From Enterococcus italicus DSM 15952 (GTDB taxonomy: Bacteria; Bacillota; Bacilli; Lactobacillales; Enterococcaceae), in NCBI RefSeq assembly GCF_000185365.1, contig NZ_GL622241.1, forward strand, positions 2,023,722 through 2,064,797: 41,076 bases of DNA, given 5' to 3'. Below the pieces are notes generated by a model. It did not search any database, was not told the DNA's origin, and saw nothing but the letters and a program-made list of their open reading frames with translations. Below, one piece after another: positions 9,890-19,400 of the stretch; positions within the stretch are counted from its first letter, which is position 1, and each line of letters begins with the position of its first letter. Both the position numbers and the translations under genes were made by a program.

Positions 9890-10762
9890 TTATTTTGCTG
9901 TTGATCGCAGCGTGATTCCACAATTTTTTTCAATTTCATTTGTGAAGGCCGTTAGGATTTTTTCAGAAACTGGACCAATTTTTCCATTTCCGATTGTCAC
10001 GTCATCGACTTGACCCACGGCGGTGACTTCGGCCGAGATACTCGAAATAAATACTTCATCCGCTGCTTTTAACTCTGCCAAGGTAAAGGGCCGTTCTTCA
10101 AAAGGGATACTCAGTTGCTTAGCCAATGACAATATGACTTGGCGTGTAATGCCATTTAAAATATATTCATTAGCAGGATGGGTAATCAAGACGCCTTCTT
10201 TGATGATGGACACATTTGAATGAGAGCACTCAGTCACGGTATCAGGCGAGCGGTAGAAGATAGCTTCTTTCGCTCCTGCTTTTGCAGCTTGATTGGTCGC
10301 CATTAGATTGCCGAGTAAGTTCAGACTTTTGATGTCGCAATGGAGCCAGCGTGTATCAGGGACTGTAATCGTCTTAATCCCTTTGCGGTGTTCAGATAAA
10401 TCACGTGGTGCAGCCATCGTAGTTGCCATAATGGCTGGCGTCAAAGATTCTTGATAGATATGATTGCGTGGCGCTTGCACCCCACGAGACACTTGAAAGT
10501 AAATCATCCCAGTCTCCAATTGATTTTTTGCAATCAATTCCGTAAACCAAGCTTTAAACATCTCTTGCGTATACGGAATTGTTAAATCAATTTTTTCGGC
10601 GCTTCGATAAAGTCTTTGCATATGCTCTTGAAATGTAAAGAGCTGTCCTTGATAGACGCGGATTGCTTCGTAGATTCCATCACCGAATTGATAACCACGG
10701 TCTTCGATATCGACTTTCGCGTCTTTTCGATCAATTATTTTCCCGTTCAATAATACTTTCAT
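9890..10762 (-). CDS. dat: D-amino-acid (D-alanine) aminotransferase, fold-type IV PLP enzyme
   Basis: The family makes D-glutamate from D-alanine and 2-oxoglutarate for peptidoglycan. The N-terminus carries IEDRGYQFGDGIYEAIRVYQG, which is characteristic of D-amino-acid transaminase rather than IlvE. The PLP lysine is in HCDIKSLNLLGNLMA, and the PLP-phosphate region in SNVSIIKEGVLITHP and LNGITRQVIL. A GTG at 10771 touches AAAGG; the ATG at 10762 lies 9 nt behind that site, so I choose it (290 aa, close to the usual 280-290). It is placed after hisE in the remnant his operon, although its role is cell-wall precursor supply. A branched-chain aminotransferase is the main alternative and is less likely. 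Confidence 0.85.
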   Translation of the reverse strand: MKVLLNGKIIDRKDAKVDIEDRGYQFGDGIYEAIRVYQGQLFTFQEHMQRLYRSAEKIDLTIPYTQEMFKAWFTELIAKNQLETGMIYFQVSRGVQAPRNHIYQESLTPAIMATTMAAPRDLSEHRKGIKTITVPDTRWLHCDIKSLNLLGNLMATNQAAKAGAKEAIFYRSPDTVTECSHSNVSIIKEGVLITHPANEYILNGITRQVILSLAKQLSIPFEERPFTLAELKAADEVFISSISAEVTAVGQVDDVTIGNGKIGPVSEKILTAFTNEIEKNCGITLRSTAK

Positions 10763-10798
10763 CACAATCACCCTTTCTCTTTTAGTATGCTTGAGTCA

Positions 10799-11116
10799 TT
10801 AATAATCTTCAACTGTTTTGCGATCATGGATACGACTTTTTTTGCCGATTCTTCCGGCCATCTCTTGCTCGATTGCCTCCAAGCTCACGTCTTTTCCCAC
10901 TAATAAGACCAATAGATGATACAGTAAATCACTCGTCTCACTGATTAATTCCGCTTGCTCATTTTTAGCAGCGATGACGACTTCTATAGCCTCTTCACCT
11001 ACTTTTTTTAGAATCTTATCGTCACCTTTTTCAAATAAATAAGAAGTGTATGAGCCTTCTTTCGGTGCTTGTTTACGAGCCAAAATTTCTTGGTATACTT
11101 CTTCAATTACAGTCAT
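10799..11116 (-). CDS. hisE: Phosphoribosyl-ATP pyrophosphatase
   Basis: HisE hydrolyses phosphoribosyl-ATP to phosphoribosyl-AMP, the second histidine step. The 105 aa all-alpha MazG-fold protein shows the metal-binding motifs GEEAIEVVIAAKN and SDLLYHLLVLL. It overlaps hisI by 14 nt, which suggests translational coupling, whereas many bacteria fuse the two. Upstream pathway genes are missing from this window and hisF is a stub, so histidine synthesis from this locus is unlikely unless other copies exist. Confidence 0.93.
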   Translation of the reverse strand: MTVIEEVYQEILARKQAPKEGSYTSYLFEKGDDKILKKVGEEAIEVVIAAKNEQAELISETSDLLYHLLVLLVGKDVSLEAIEQEMAGRIGKKSRIHDRKTVEDY

Positions 11117-11453
11117 CTGTCTCTCCCCTTTTCGCTGTCACTGTTCGATAAAAACAACTGTGTGCCCCTGTATGACAAGCGGCACCAATTTGTTTGACAC
11201 TCGCTAATAAGGTGTCTGCATCACAGTCTACTTTCATTTCTTGCAAATATTGGAAATGTCCACTCGTTGCACCTTTATGCCATAGTTCTTGGCGACTACG
11301 CGACCAATACCACCTTTGACCCGAAGCCAGTGTTCGCTCTAGGCTTTCTTCATTCATATAGGCCAATATCAATACTTCTTTCGTCTCAACATCGGTGACA
11401 ATCACTGGTAGTAAGCCATGTTGCTTTGAAAATGCTAATTCACTGCTCTTCAT
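11103..11453 (-). CDS. hisI: Phosphoribosyl-AMP cyclohydrolase
   Basis: HisI opens the purine ring of phosphoribosyl-AMP, the third histidine step. At 116 aa it is a monofunctional form. The zinc ligands are visible in DCDADTLLASVKQIGAACHTGAHSC, preceded by the conserved SRSRQELWHKGATSGH segment. It lies 12 nt downstream of the hisF stub and overlaps hisE. It appears intact although its operon is truncated, so loss of the upstream genes may be recent. Confidence 0.93.
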   Translation of the reverse strand: MKSSELAFSKQHGLLPVIVTDVETKEVLILAYMNEESLERTLASGQRWYWSRSRQELWHKGATSGHFQYLQEMKVDCDADTLLASVKQIGAACHTGAHSCFYRTVTAKRGETDDCN

Positions 11454-11465
11454 CCATTCACTCCT

Positions 11466-11731
11466 TTATAAGCGCACGGGAATACCCGCTTTGGCTAATG
11501 TTTGTTTGGTCTGGGCAATGCTTAATTCTCCATAATGAAAAATACTCGCGGCGAGAGCTGCCGTGACAGGTGTTGTTTGGAATACTTCGACAATATCTGC
11601 TTCGTTCCCCGCACCACCAGAAGCGATGACTGGCACAGATACAGCCGCACAAATTGCCTGATACAATGCACAATCATAGCCCGACTTGGTACCATCTTTG
11701 TCCATCGATGTCACCAATAGCTCACCTGCTC
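11466..11731 (-). pseudogene. hisF: hisF, C-terminal remnant
   Basis: The frame encodes the last 85-90 residues of imidazole glycerol phosphate synthase subunit HisF, from [19 protein letters not shown] through [14 protein letters not shown] to IPVRL. The full protein is about 250 aa, so roughly the first two thirds are lost. Homology stops at about 11730, where the opposite strand starts reading as trpA. The remaining part has the second phosphate-binding half of the barrel but none of the N-terminal half. No start codon with a good ribosome site is seen. Confidence 0.85.
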
Positions 11732-12384
11732 GTAGCAAACGGTGCCACTGCCATTGAAATCGGTGTACCTTTTTCTGATCCTGTTGCAGATGGCCCAGTG
11801 ATTCAGTTAGCCGGCATAGCAGCTAGATAACAAGGAACCACCTTGAAAAAAATTGTGCACGCCCTACAAGAAATTCATTCACCTGTGCCGTTGATTCTCA
11901 TGGGCTACACCAATTCCTTCTTTCGTTACGAATTAGAACAATTGGTAGCCAATCTTGCAACGACCGATGTCCAAGGATTCATCATCCCTGACTTACCCTG
12001 CGAACATCGCCAAATGATCTTGCCTCTCTTAGAAACGAGTAAGATAGCGTTGATTCCACTTATTTCGTTAACCAGTCCGCTCTCACGCATCCATCAGTTA
12101 ACCAAAGATGCAGAAGGATTCGTCTATGCCGTGACCGTAAACGGGACGACAGGAACTGGACAATCTTATAAAAACTCCCTAGACGAACATTTACGGCAAG
12201 TCACTAAAGAAAGCCCTATACCCTACTTGCCGGCTTTGGTATCTCCACTCCTGAACACGTCCGTCCCTTCCTCACCTGCTGTGACGGTGCAGTCGTCGGA
12301 TCGACTATCGTCGCATCGCTGAAAGAAAACGGCATCGAAGCAACAGGTGAACTAGTCCATCAATTAACCAAGCCTATAAGATAA
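11726..12384 (+). pseudogene. trpA: trpA, 5'-truncated and doubly disrupted
   Basis: The plus strand reads as tryptophan synthase alpha chain from about residue 40 onward: [23 protein letters not shown], then LILMGYTNSFFRY, FIIPDLPCEH, FVYAVTVNGTTG. The N-terminal part with the first catalytic Glu is absent, cut at the hisF junction. An in-frame TAA at 11828-11830 interrupts the gene. A one-base deletion near 12221-12224 moves the C-terminus (LLAGFGISTPEHVRP...) to another frame that ends at 12384. Three independent lesions make this a clear pseudogene. Confidence 0.88.
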
Positions 12385-12390
12385 AAAAAG

Positions 12391-12436
12391 GCCAAAAAAA
12401 TCCAGAAGCAGTTCTCAAACTTTTGGATTTTTTGGC
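12391..12436. terminator. Terminator after the trpA remnant
   Basis: GCCAAAAAAATCCAGAAG pairs with CTTTTGGATTTTTTGGC across a loop of about 11 nt. It probably is the old trp operon terminator. The stretch 12437-12513 contains nothing I recognise. Confidence 0.65.
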
Positions 12437-12513
12437 TGTTTGTCGTAGCAACTAGTCTCGCTATTTATTCAGTCTCTTAGCAAAAAATTAAATATGTCCT
12501 ACTCGAGGCATCT

Positions 12514-12864
12514 TTATTTCGTGCGCAAAATTTTTTCTATCTTTTTTCCCTTAGCTAATTCATCAACCAACTTATCCATGTAACGAATTTTTTTCATCAA
12601 TGGATCTTGAATTTCTTCAATTTGCACACCACAAATTTTTCCTTTGATTAATCCAGCTAAAGGATGAATCTCGGCCACTTCAAAAAATTCTTTTAACGTG
12701 TGTTTTTCCGTCATCAATGTCTGAAACTGTTCATCTGAAAAACCAGTAAGCCAACTCAATACCGCATCCAATTCCTCTTTGGTACGTTCTTTCCGTTCAA
12801 TTTTCTTTAGGTAAAGATCATAAACAGATGCAAATGACATATTGTATAAACGCGTATAATCCAT
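12514..12864 (-). CDS. DUF2200 family protein
   Basis: The 116 aa protein matches my recall of DUF2200: MSFASVYDLYLKKIERKERTK at the N-terminus, WLTGF, the central ICGVQIEEIQDPLMKKIRYMDKL and the terminal DELAKGKKIEKIL. It is small, soluble and charged, with no membrane segment. The function is unknown. ATG 12864 follows AAAAAGGAGAATA. A TATAAT at 12918-12923 (minus strand) is a plausible -10 box. It lies between the trpA remnant and the distal end of the CRISPR array, and nothing links it to CRISPR function. Confidence 0.82.
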   Translation of the reverse strand: MDYTRLYNMSFASVYDLYLKKIERKERTKEELDAVLSWLTGFSDEQFQTLMTEKHTLKEFFEVAEIHPLAGLIKGKICGVQIEEIQDPLMKKIRYMDKLVDELAKGKKIEKILRTK

Positions 12865-12933
12865 ATTATTCTCCTTTTTGAGGGTGATTATTCTCAGAGA
12901 TTCTATCCTCTGTATTGATTATACAAGATATTT

Positions 12934-12948
12934 TACATAGCCTATGTA
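12934..12948. repeat. Short dyad at the array trailer
   Basis: TACATAG, one base, CTATGTA is a 7-bp perfect dyad between the -10 box of the DUF2200 gene and the terminal repeat. It may be an operator for that gene; no T-run follows, so it is not a convincing terminator for the array. Confidence 0.3.
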
Positions 12949-12958
12949 TTCAAGTCTA

Positions 12959-14515
12959 TAGAAAACACTATTCGAATCAACATAGCTCTAAAACGACCAA
13001 CGTGTGCAACTGGAAGAAGCATTTGTTTTGGAAGCATTCGATTCAACATAGCTCTAAAACAGTAAAACTCGTCATAGTAAGCACACAATAGTTTTGGAAG
13101 CATTCGATTCAACATAGCTCTAAAACGTATCAAAGCCCATCTTGAAAATACTTCCAGTTTTGGAAGCATTCGATTCAACATAGCTCTAAAACTTGCAAGT
13201 CTTTCTGCTCTCTCTACAATCGGTTTTGGAAGCATTCGATTCAACATAGCTCTAAAACAACTCACTATGGATGGCGGCTTATCCAAATGTTTTGGAAGCA
13301 TTCGATTCAACATAGCTCTAAAACTATTTTCGAGGATGATTCTTGCTTTTTCTTGTTTTGGAAGCATTCGATTCAACATAGCTCTAAAACATTTTTATGT
13401 ACAAACAGGCACACAAAACGGTTTTGGAAGCATTCGATTCAACATAGCTCTAAAACCGGCGTGACAACCGGCAACAATTTTTCGCCAGTTTTGGAAGCAT
13501 TCGATTCAACATAGCTCTAAAACTGGCATATTGTGCGTAAAAAGCGTAAATTTGTTTTGGAAGCATTCGATTCAACATAGCTCTAAAACCAGGTCTATAT
13601 GAAGCGTTTAAAAACGTGAGTTTTGGAAGCATTCGATTCAACATAGCTCTAAAACACTATCAGTGTCGTGGATATCCTTTACAGAGTTTTGGAAGCATTC
13701 GATTCAACATAGCTCTAAAACATCTTAAAATTAGATCTCTTTGCTTTATCAGTTTTGGAAGCATTCGATTCAACATAGCTCTAAAACCCGTTTTCGGAAG
13801 GAAAAATCAACTCGTCGGTTTTGGAAGCATTCGATTCAACATAGCTCTAAAACAATACGATATGGATATTCTCACTAGCTATGGTTTTGGAAGCATTCGA
13901 TTCAACATAGCTCTAAAACAATTGTACGGCGTAACTCCTGACACCGTAAGTTTTGGAAGCATTCGATTCAACATAGCTCTAAAACGATATATCACCATTT
14001 TTGAACAAGGGTATAGTGTTTTGGAAGCATTCGATTCAACATAGCTCTAAAACACGAAAGGTAAAGGATTTGTCATGCTGGGGGTTTTGGAAGCATTCGA
14101 TTCAACATAGCTCTAAAACGTACTTACGACCTTCAACATAGATCAAATTGTTTTGGAAGCATTCGATTCAACATAGCTCTAAAACTGACTATTGTAAATT
14201 CTTTTTTTGCAGTTTGTTTTGGAAGCATTCGATTCAACATAGCTCTAAAACAACCCTAGCGCCATAAGCACGCTATTTAACGTTTTGGAAGCATTCGATT
14301 CAACATAGCTCTAAAACTGGGACACTGGTTGGCTATCAAACAACATCGTTTTGGAAGCATTCGATTCAACATAGCTCTAAAACAAGGTGTGCGAAACACA
14401 ATACAAGAAATAAGTTTTGGAAGCATTCGATTCAACATAGCTCTAAAACAAGGTCAAAGTCATCAAAAAAAGGAGTGAGGTTTTGGAAGCATTCGATTCA
14501 ACATAGCTCTAAAAC
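12959..14515 (-). CRISPR. Type II-A CRISPR array, 24 repeats and 23 spacers
   Basis: Twenty-three repeats of 36 bp (first 13025-13060, last 14480-14515) are the same throughout as far as I can read. A degenerate terminal repeat is at 12959-12994: its first 11 bases on the plus strand are lost and one further mismatch is present. Spacers are 30 bp, except 31 bp at 13457-13487 and 32 bp at 13986-14017. In the transcribed (minus) orientation the repeat starts GTTTTAGAGCTATGTTG, like S. pyogenes and Listeria type II-A repeats. The degenerate repeat marks 12959 as the distal end, so the leader is at the high-coordinate side next to csn2. No spacer is repeated. Several apparent reading frames across the array are artefacts of the repeats. 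Confidence 0.98.
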
Positions 14516-14633
14516 CTCGCAGATATTTTTTATCTCCAAAGTTCCGTAATCGCGCTATTCACTCTAGCAAAGTTTCAGAATCGAATGCAGTAAATTTTAT
14601 CAAATATTCAATTGTCAAGGAACAATTATTTAT
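14516..14633 (-). promoter_or_regulatory. CRISPR leader with array promoter and integration anchor
   Basis: The 118-bp leader lies between csn2 and the first repeat. Its last seven bases before the repeat, minus strand, are CTGCGAG, which fits the CTRCGAG leader-end motif described for one group of type II-A systems. An extended -10 box TGATAAAAT (14594-14602) is the best promoter; TTCCTT sits at 17 nt and a TTGACA (14613-14618) at only 13 nt. The start of transcription would be near 14587. That point coincides with GCATTCGATTC (14578-14588), an inverted 11-nt match to the repeat. Confidence 0.65.
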
Positions 14634-15293
14634 CTATAAATCTAAATCCAAATAGTAGTCGGAATCTAAAATATACTGTGGCATCCCCTCTACTCTGTGT
14701 CCCTCTATCATCAATAATTTAACATGATTCAATTTTACATATTCGTCTAGATATTTCATTTCTTTTTTCGTTAAATAAGTACCCACATTAATAAAAATTA
14801 GCAGTTTCTTTTTAGTCAAAAATTTAAAAACTTGGATAATCTCAATTACCTTATCAAAAATTGTATCACTCTTCACCTCAATTTTAATCCCCAATGATTT
14901 AAAAAGTTCCTGTATAGTAATTTCGTCATACTCTAAATCCATTTCATTTTCAATCAATTCATAACTGATGATTTCGGTTATTGTGGAAGTCAATTTGTCA
15001 ATCATCGATTTAACTTCCGGTTGTTGATTCAGCTGATCTTCCAAATCTGCATAGATTAACTTCAAAATCCCCGCAGAATTTATATCATATCCAAAAATAT
15101 CTGTAATAGTTACTAATTCACTTGATTTTAGTGATTCGTACCTATCATTATATATTTTAAAATCGCCATCTAATTCATATTGATATACTTGCCTAATTAT
15201 CTGAGAAAATATGATGACATCTTCAATCACTAAAATTGTTAAATCCTCAATTTGAATTGGTTGATCTAAAAGAGTAAAGTTAATCTTCAGCAT
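14634..15293 (-). CDS. csn2: Csn2, type II-A adaptation protein
   Basis: Csn2 forms a calcium-stabilised tetrameric ring that slides on free DNA ends during spacer acquisition. The protein starts [20 protein letters not shown], typical of the canonical short Csn2 family. It is about 219 aa, acidic, and ends in [12 protein letters not shown] at 15299 lies too near AGGAGAGA; the ATG at 15293 is 9 nt behind AGGAG and is the better start. It overlaps cas2 by about 14 nt, so the two are likely coupled. It defines the locus as subtype II-A. Confidence 0.93.
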   Translation of the reverse strand: MLKINFTLLDQPIQIEDLTILVIEDVIIFSQIIRQVYQYELDGDFKIYNDRYESLKSSELVTITDIFGYDINSAGILKLIYADLEDQLNQQPEVKSMIDKLTSTITEIISYELIENEMDLEYDEITIQELFKSLGIKIEVKSDTIFDKVIEIIQVFKFLTKKKLLIFINVGTYLTKKEMKYLDEYVKLNHVKLLMIEGHRVEGMPQYILDSDYYLDLDL

Positions 15294-15624
15294 TTTCACT
15301 CTCTCCTAAAATAATTAGTCTGGTATCTGTATTTGAAATGGCTGTATCTCTTTCGCCACTTAAATAAATCATTCTTGCAAATTGTTTTTCAGTCACCGTT
15401 AAAATTGTTATAGAGCCCGTATTCGGATTGTGCTCTCTTAGTCTTGCTATCATTGATTTGTTTGCAGTGTCATTTAGCAACAGCTTACTATAAACAGAGT
15501 ATTGATGCATAATAAAACCTTCACTGAGTAAAAAATTACGGAATTTACGATAAGCTTTTCTTTCACTTGCTGAATCAGTAGGTATATCAAACATTAATAA
15601 TAATCTCATATATCGATAACTCAT
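15280..15624 (-). CDS. cas2: Cas2 adaptation endonuclease-fold protein
   Basis: Cas2 dimers bridge two Cas1 dimers in the spacer integration complex. The 114 aa protein has the ferredoxin-like start [28 protein letters not shown] with the conserved Asp, followed by [14 protein letters not shown], the type II-A pattern. It overlaps cas1 by 4 nt at the start and csn2 at the end, so all the adaptation genes appear translationally coupled. Confidence 0.96.
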   Translation of the reverse strand: MSYRYMRLLLMFDIPTDSASERKAYRKFRNFLLSEGFIMHQYSVYSKLLLNDTANKSMIARLREHNPNTGSITILTVTEKQFARMIYLSGERDTAISNTDTRLIILGESENAED

Positions 15625-16487
15625 ATCCTAAATACAGGAACTCCTTTCTGCTCGTTATTCAATACTTTTATAGCTTTTTTCGTATAATCGCTAATGATAT
15701 TATTCAAAAACATTTCTTTATCATTATATATATATGTGTTTGAAAAAATAGCAAACAATTGGGTTTTGATATGTTTAAAATCCTGATCTTTATTATCAAA
15801 CACAATTTCGTCAATAATTATACGGAAAGGCTCCATGATATCGCTAGGTAAATTAAAATCATTGAACTGATTTGCATGCTTTAATCCAAACTGAGTCATA
15901 CAGCCCATGCAAACAATTTCTCGTGCAAACATACTCATTAGTAACGTATATCCATAATTTAATGCTGCATTGATATCATTTTCTTGGTTGCGAGTAAACT
16001 TATTTCCAAATAATGCATTAAAATATATTCTCGCTGCGTGTCCTTCTCGATTAGTTGGATCATAAGTTTGCAAATTGTTATATAGCGACAAAATAGCCTG
16101 CTCTTTTTCTAGAAGTCCTCTTTTTTTGAGATGATTGCTTTGATTCAAAATTTTCTGACCAATGATTTCTGTCCATACCCAACTTTTCATATCTTCAACC
16201 CATGTAAGTTGCTTGGTCAACTGGAGACTACTATCGTGTCGTCCATAAAAAGGCATAATCTTTGCAATAGGTAACCGTTTATCATCACAAAAAATTAATA
16301 AGATTTTTTCATCAACAATTCGTTTCATCAGCATCGTTGTAATGGTTATATCTGTTGTCTCGAGTAGAATAGTATCAATTTCTGACAAGTGAATCATTTC
16401 TGTCTGCTTAGAACTACGAAAAATAAGATAATTATTCTTGTATGATAGTTTTGAGTGTGTATTGACCACAATCGTTCTCCATCCCAT
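15621..16487 (-). CDS. cas1: Cas1 integrase
   Basis: Cas1 catalyses insertion of new spacers at the leader-repeat junction. The 288 aa type II form starts [19 protein letters not shown]. The metal-binding Glu is in [16 protein letters not shown], and the later His and Glu are in [22 protein letters not shown]. The C-terminal helical domain is complete. Its ATG is 2 nt after the cas9 stop, so it is co-transcribed with cas9. Confidence 0.97.
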   Translation of the reverse strand: MGWRTIVVNTHSKLSYKNNYLIFRSSKQTEMIHLSEIDTILLETTDITITTMLMKRIVDEKILLIFCDDKRLPIAKIMPFYGRHDSSLQLTKQLTWVEDMKSWVWTEIIGQKILNQSNHLKKRGLLEKEQAILSLYNNLQTYDPTNREGHAARIYFNALFGNKFTRNQENDINAALNYGYTLLMSMFAREIVCMGCMTQFGLKHANQFNDFNLPSDIMEPFRIIIDEIVFDNKDQDFKHIKTQLFAIFSNTYIYNDKEMFLNNIISDYTKKAIKVLNNEQKGVPVFRI

Positions 16488-16489
16488 TG

Positions 16490-19400
16490 TTAGACCTCCG
16501 TTAGACGTACCCTTGTCTCATATAGTCCAGTAATCGATTGGTGAATAAAAACCGCATCTATTATTTCACTTATGGAGACATATCGTTTTCTAGGTATCTT
16601 CTCACCAAAAAATTCAAAATCTGCAGGAGCTCCCATAGCAGTAAATGTTAATAAGTTAATAAACGATTTTGCTATTTCTTGTTCACTTGCCTTGTGAAAA
16701 TTATTTTCAAATATTTTTTCTATTTTATTTAGATTTGCATCTGCTGAAATATATTTGCTTGAGAAATCTACAATATATTCAAAAATTTCTCTAAATTTCT
16801 CTTTGTTATTTTGAATGTAACTCACGCTATCGCTATTTTTACCATTAATAATTTTTTTCGAATGGTACAATAACTCCATTAAATGTCCTGGAATGATCAA
16901 CTGGTTTCCTTTTTGAGTTTCAGAAGCACTTGCCACCATTCTTCTACGGCCATTTTCAAATTCAAATAAAGAATATTTAGGTAAAATAGCCTCAACTTTT
17001 GGATTATGGTAATCTTTTTTTGATAAATAGAGAATTGGATTTCCCTCAAAACTTTCTCTATCTTGAATTGTTATGCCAACTATTTTAAATGATCTAGCTT
17101 TCCTTTTCCCTTTATCAAAACTAAGTAAAATAGCATAGGCAACTACTGGGCTATCAAATCCACCATATTTTTTTGTATTCCATTGCTGCTTTCTTCTAAT
17201 CAGTTTTTGAGATTCACCTTTTGGTTGTATCGATTCTTTAGAGAACCCACCTTTTTGAATTTCAACTTTCTTCACGACGTTTACTTGATGCATACCTAGT
17301 GTCTTAATCACTTGTGCTATTGTTTCTTGCTTATTCCATAAAATTTCTCCATCATCATTGATAATATAGTCTTTGCTAGCAAAATATCTTGTGATATTGC
17401 TATAAAATTGTTTTTTTATAGTCGCCTTATTTTGATCATGTATGGAATTTTTACCATACTCTCCATAAACAAATTCTGGCTTCAACTGTGGGTACACTCT
17501 CAACAAAGATAGAGCTACTACTGCATTCAAATACGCATCATGAGCGTGATGTAGATCGTTTATTTCGCGCACTTTATAAAGATTGAAAGTCTTTCTAAAT
17601 TCTGAAACAAGAGCCGATTTCAATGTAATTATCTGAACATCTCGATTATTACTATCTTCGTTAAATTTCGAATCTAAAATTGTCGCTACGTGTTTCGTAA
17701 TTTGTCTAGTTTCAACTAACTGTCTTTTCAAAAATCCTGCTTTATCACTTTCCGTTAGTTCTTTTTTAGTTAGATTTGTATACTTACGCTCACTTATAAG
17801 TTTTGCATTTAGCAACTTTCTCCAAAAGCGATCCATTTTTCTGACCACTTCTTCACTTGGCACATTGTCAGATTTCCCTCTGTTTGACTTAGAAGTAGTC
17901 AATACTCGATTATCAATAGAATTATCTGTTAAGAAACTTTGTGGGATAATATGGTCGATATCGTAGGTCGATAGGTGATCGATATCTAATTCATGTCCAG
18001 TGTACATATCTTTTCCATTTTGAAGATAGTACAAGTAAAGTCTGTCATTTTGAAGCTGCTTGTTATCAATCGAACTCCCCTTTAAAACACTGTCAGAGAA
18101 TTCTTTCAATCCATTTTCAATACCTTTCAATCTTGGCTTGGAATTTTGTTTTCCACGACCTGTTGTTTGGTTTTCTCTGGCCATCTCTACCACGATGTTT
18201 TTAGGCTTGTAACCCATGATAGCAACAAGCTCATCTACTATTTTTAAGCTCTGTAAGATTCCTTTTTTTATTGCTGGACTTCCACTCAATTCGGAAACAA
18301 TCTCTTCAGCAGATTGCTGTTCTTTATACGGTTGGCTGTCTTCAATTATTTTCTTAAAAGATAGGTGATCATCGTTAATTAATTGCATGAAATTACGATT
18401 TACTATATACGAATCAGATTCATCTTCAATTAAATAATCCAAAATCGTCTTGCCAGAATTTTTGTCGTGAATTCCATCAATTAGTCTAGCTGACAATCTG
18501 CCCCACCCAGTATATTTTCTGCGGCTCAATGCTTTTATCGTTTTTGTCGATAAATTCAGTGGTAATTGTTCAAGTTGATTTTGAATCATCGAGCGATCTT
18601 CAAAGACAGTTAATACTTTTATTACTTCTTCCAAAGTATCTTGATATTTTTCGTCATCTAAATAGGGATGCAGTTCATCAAATTTTTTCAAATCTAAATA
18701 TGTCCCAAAATTGGCATTAAATTGCTCTTCAATTCCTTTTACTGATGGGCTTGATATTGATAGTTCGATACGTAAATAGTTTTCTAATTTTTTCTTTGTT
18801 ACTTTCCTTTCACTTTTAAATAGTTTTTCAAAGATATCTTCTTTTTCTTCGGCTGAAAATCGTTGGAAAACACCTCTATCATCCGCATACAATACTTTTG
18901 TCAGTTCATTAAAGACTGTAAACTTTTCATAGATTAAGCTATGTCTAGGCAAAACATTTTCGTTAAGATAAATATCTTTTATCGTCATTCTTTCAATAAA
19001 GGCTACTGCTGAAGCATTCTCATCGACAACATCATTCATATTCCAAGGTCGAATTGGTTCATCCGATTTTCTTATATTCCAAGCAAACCTACTTTGCTCA
19101 TTGTGTTTCGCCAATGGACCAACATAGTAAGGAATTCTTACTTTAAATATTTGTTCTATTTTTTCATGATTTTCTTTCAAAAATGAATAGTATTTTTCTT
19201 GTTTTCTCAGTATTGCACGTAATTCTTCTGCATGGACTTGATGCGGGATAACACCATTATCATATATTCTTTGCTTCCGTAAAAAGTTTTCTTGTTCTAT
19301 TTTCTCAATAAAATACTGGTACCCGCTCTTCTGAACCAAAGTGGTTTTCAAGTATTTATAAAATTCTTCCTCTTTCGTCTTTCCATCAATGTATCCGGCG

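Noticed and set aside
11458-11673. A 71-codon cysteine-rich reading frame opposite to the hisF frame register
   Set aside because: It is an out-of-frame shadow of the hisF remnant on the same strand with no ribosome site.
12934-12948. Terminator for the CRISPR array transcript
   Set aside because: The dyad is short and no T-run follows on the minus strand.
12942-14044. Several open reading frames of 60-145 codons across the CRISPR array on both strands, with repeated peptide motifs
   Set aside because: They are direct translations of the 66-bp repeat-spacer period, which is a multiple of three, and have no ribosome sites.
15280-15299. Frameshift between cas2 and csn2
   Set aside because: The overlap is normal gene packing; ATG 15293 with an AGGAG site gives a complete csn2.
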